From contig CAMLHT010000214.1 in assembly GCA_946479895.1 (NCBI GenBank), positions 1 to 6,664 on the forward strand: a stretch of DNA of 6,664 nt. The letters run 5' to 3'. The first letter of the stretch is position 1. Each line of letters starts with the position of its first letter. The notes beneath the pieces are model-generated. The model did not search any database, was not told where the DNA came from, and saw only the letters and a list, made by a program, of their open reading frames with translations. The position numbers were made by a program, and so were the translations under genes. Source of the DNA: an uncultured Gemmatimonadota bacterium. GTDB lineage: Bacteria; Gemmatimonadota; Gemmatimonadetes; Gemmatimonadales; Gemmatimonadaceae. Of this stretch, positions 6,482 through 6,664 are shown piece after piece.

Positions 6482-6664
6482 TGGCAGCGGGAGGGGACCC
6501 CGAACGCACGCTACGCCCCCGCCGCCCTCGATTCCCTCGCCAGGCTCCAGGATCGCATCCTCGACGACTCCGGCCCGTTCCTCCGCCCCGGTGGCCACCT
6601 CCTCTACAGCACCTGCAGCGTCTGGCCTGAAGAGAACCGCCAGCGCGTCGATGAATTTCTTACC
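6482..6664 (+). pseudogene. 5'-truncated RsmB/NSUN-type RNA cytosine-5 methyltransferase fragment
   Basis: The frame that ends at 6664 encodes WQREGTPNARYAP, then LDSLARLQDRILDDSG, FLRPGGHLLYSTCSVWPEEN and RQRVDEFLT, matching the C-terminal third of RsmB-like enzymes, which make 5-methylcytosine in 16S rRNA from S-adenosylmethionine. The YSTCS motif contains the catalytic Cys (codon 6614-6616), and RPGGHLLYSTCS plus PEEN is diagnostic. Everything before it is missing: the RNA-binding N-terminus, the cofactor-binding motifs and the PCSG motif IV that should lie just upstream of the first recognisable residues. Reading the frame back to 6350 I found no stop and no ATG, GTG or TTG, so it cannot start normally. 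Upstream sequence is already the stress gene leader on the opposite strand. It is either a decapitated gene left by a rearrangement or a misjoined assembly end; the 3' end is beyond the window. Confidence 0.7.

Noticed and set aside
1..6664. CRISPR arrays, tRNA or rRNA genes, insertion sequences, toxin-antitoxin or known defence genes
   Set aside because: No spaced repeats of suitable length, no RNA gene signatures, and no transposase, nuclease or recognised defence motif was seen on either strand.

Overview
The window is GC-rich bacterial chromosomal DNA with tightly packed genes, strong purine-rich ribosome binding sites, GTG as well as ATG starts, and signal peptides and an outer-membrane barrel that point to a diderm. 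The gene mix (SRPBCC/membrane fusion, OpgC-like acyltransferase, tandem universal stress protein with a DUF5335-like tail, Fet4-type permease fragment family) would suit a soil or sediment lineage such as Gemmatimonadota, Acidobacteriota or a proteobacterium. This placement is inference only; no rRNA or firm marker gene is present.

Layout. Positions 1-2268 hold a minus-strand, apparently translationally coupled three-gene unit, transcribed leftward: a small outer-membrane beta-barrel protein (2268-1687), a multi-pass membrane protein with a C-terminal SRPBCC lipid-binding-fold domain (1677-661), and a conserved membrane protein of unknown function that runs off the left edge (664-1). A 231-bp divergent intergenic region (2269-2499) separates this unit from a plus-strand acyltransferase-3/OpgC-like membrane enzyme (2500-3726). 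The acyltransferase converges on, and overlaps by 91 bp, a minus-strand membrane-anchored or exported alpha/beta hydrolase (4523-3636). Further right, a minus-strand pair encodes a three-part protein (two universal stress domains plus a DUF5335-like domain, 6332-5064) and, 4 bp downstream, a short low-affinity iron permease family protein (5059-4652). The right edge (about 6482-6664, plus strand) carries the 3' part of an RsmB/NSUN-type RNA cytosine-5 methyltransferase that lacks its whole N-terminal portion and has no in-frame start codon.

How the genes fit together. Most products act at the cell envelope: barrel, SRPBCC membrane protein, acyltransferase and anchored hydrolase could all take part in lipid or glycan envelope maintenance. 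The stress protein and permease pair looks like a separate stress-response operon. No tRNA, rRNA, CRISPR array, insertion sequence, phage gene or recognised defence system was seen. The least ordinary items are the USP-USP-DUF5335 fusion, the decapitated methyltransferase fragment, and the convergent overlap in which the acyltransferase stop codon lies across the hydrolase's catalytic histidine codon.
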